Of a stretch of 5,485 nucleotides of DNA, positions 5,254-5,485 are shown piece by piece. The first letter of the stretch is position 1. Every line of letters starts with the position of its first letter. The notes beneath the pieces are model-generated. The model saw only the letters and a program-made list of their open reading frames with translations. It was not told the origin of the DNA and ran no database searches. This DNA comes from an uncultured Desulfobacterales bacterium (GTDB taxonomy: Bacteria > Desulfobacterota > Desulfobacteria > Desulfobacterales > UBA11574), in assembly GCA_937925895.1 (NCBI GenBank), contig CALANC010000063.1, positions 1-5,485 of the forward strand, written 5' to 3'. A program made the translations under genes and the position numbers.

Positions 5254-5485
5254 ATGAAATTTTGCGAAAAATGTGGCCAGCTGGTGGCCGAAGAAATCGT
5301 GACCTGCCCTTCTTGCGGTAGCAAAATCGCCGAAGGAAGAAAATTCATCGACGACTACCGTATCTTGGAAGTTCTGCACGAAGGGTACTCCAGCATTCTT
5401 TGCCGGGCAGCCAGAGACGATACGGATGAACCGGTTATGATACGTATCTTCACCCCTCAATCCGGTGTCGATGAAAAGATTGCCG
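5254..5485 (+). CDS. Zinc-ribbon protein with kinase-like N-lobe, 3' end missing
   Basis: The gene starts at ATG 5254 and runs off the right edge; 77 residues are visible. Residues 4-22 form a zinc ribbon: C4-EK-C7-G, then C18-PS-C21-G. From about 33 the sequence follows the start of a Ser/Thr protein kinase domain: DDYRILEVLHEGYSSILCRAA (34-54), where kinases have YRI-x-LGEGGFGxVYRA, then TDEPVMIRIFTP (57-68), where kinases have GEPVAIKIF. Two key positions differ: the glycine-rich loop keeps only Gly44, and the ATP-anchoring lysine is Arg64. This suggests a pseudokinase or a sensor/scaffold domain rather than an active kinase. Upstream the frame is closed by the TAA at 5224-5226, so ATG 5254 is the first likely start. 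Its ribosome site is weak, which fits translational coupling to the membrane protein gene 27 bases upstream. The rest of the protein, including any catalytic loop or effector domain, is outside the window. Confidence 0.75.
   Translation, partial: MKFCEKCGQLVAEEIVTCPSCGSKIAEGRKFIDDYRILEVLHEGYSSILCRAARDDTDEPVMIRIFTPQSGVDEKIA

Noticed and set aside
5224..5256. The membrane protein and the zinc-ribbon protein are in the same reading frame, separated by one TAA, which could suggest readthrough or a broken fusion.
   Set aside because: The 27-base gap ends in a proper ATG directly before the zinc-ribbon cysteines, and the membrane protein ends naturally in an acidic tail; nothing indicates recoding.
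5140..5460. A 106-residue minus-strand open frame.
   Set aside because: It overlaps the zinc-ribbon gene and the end of the membrane protein gene antisense, has no recognisable motif, and the plus-strand frames show clear domain features.

Overview
The window looks like part of a chromosome from an anaerobic, sulfate-reducer-like bacterium (Desulfobacterota, formerly Deltaproteobacteria, probably near Desulfobacterales). This is an inference from protein style: a dicluster-type Fe-S protein, a tail-less MoaD/ThiS-like protein, a long-form SerA, and a zinc-ribbon protein with a kinase-like lobe. No rRNA or other taxonomic marker is present. Base composition is moderate in genes and visibly AT-rich in the two intergenic stretches.

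Left part (1-984, + strand): the 3' part of a ferredoxin-like Fe-S protein gene that enters from the left edge, followed 17 bases later by a small MoaD/ThiS-like beta-grasp protein. The pair is probably one operon. It meets a converging gene for a small secreted protein (981-1262, - strand), and the two stop codons overlap.

Middle (1263-4642): a 172-base non-coding gap holds a MITE-like structure. It has 18-bp near-perfect terminal inverted repeats, an inner inverted repeat, and a possible promoter for the secreted-protein gene. The right repeat ends one base from the serA stop codon. On the minus strand, a PurD-like ATP-grasp gene (3053-4642) and serA (1436-3025) lie 27 bases apart and are probably co-transcribed, purD-like first. 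SerA commits 3-phosphoglycerate to serine and hence glycine, the substrate of true PurD. However, the PurD-like protein is about 100 residues longer than normal and has altered signature motifs, so its substrate is uncertain.

Right part (4643-5485): an AT-rich 302-base divergent intergenic region with several short perfect dyads, then two plus-strand genes. The first encodes a 93-residue double-membrane-span protein. The second starts 27 bases downstream and runs off the right edge. It encodes a zinc ribbon joined to a protein-kinase-like N-lobe in which the usual invariant lysine is arginine and the glycine-rich loop is degenerate, so it is a pseudokinase candidate.

There is no sign of CRISPR, phage genes, tRNA, rRNA or an intact transposase. 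The most notable points are the altered PurD-like enzyme paired with serA, the pseudokinase-like zinc-ribbon protein, the tail-less MoaD-like protein next to an unusual Fe-S protein, and the MITE-like element.
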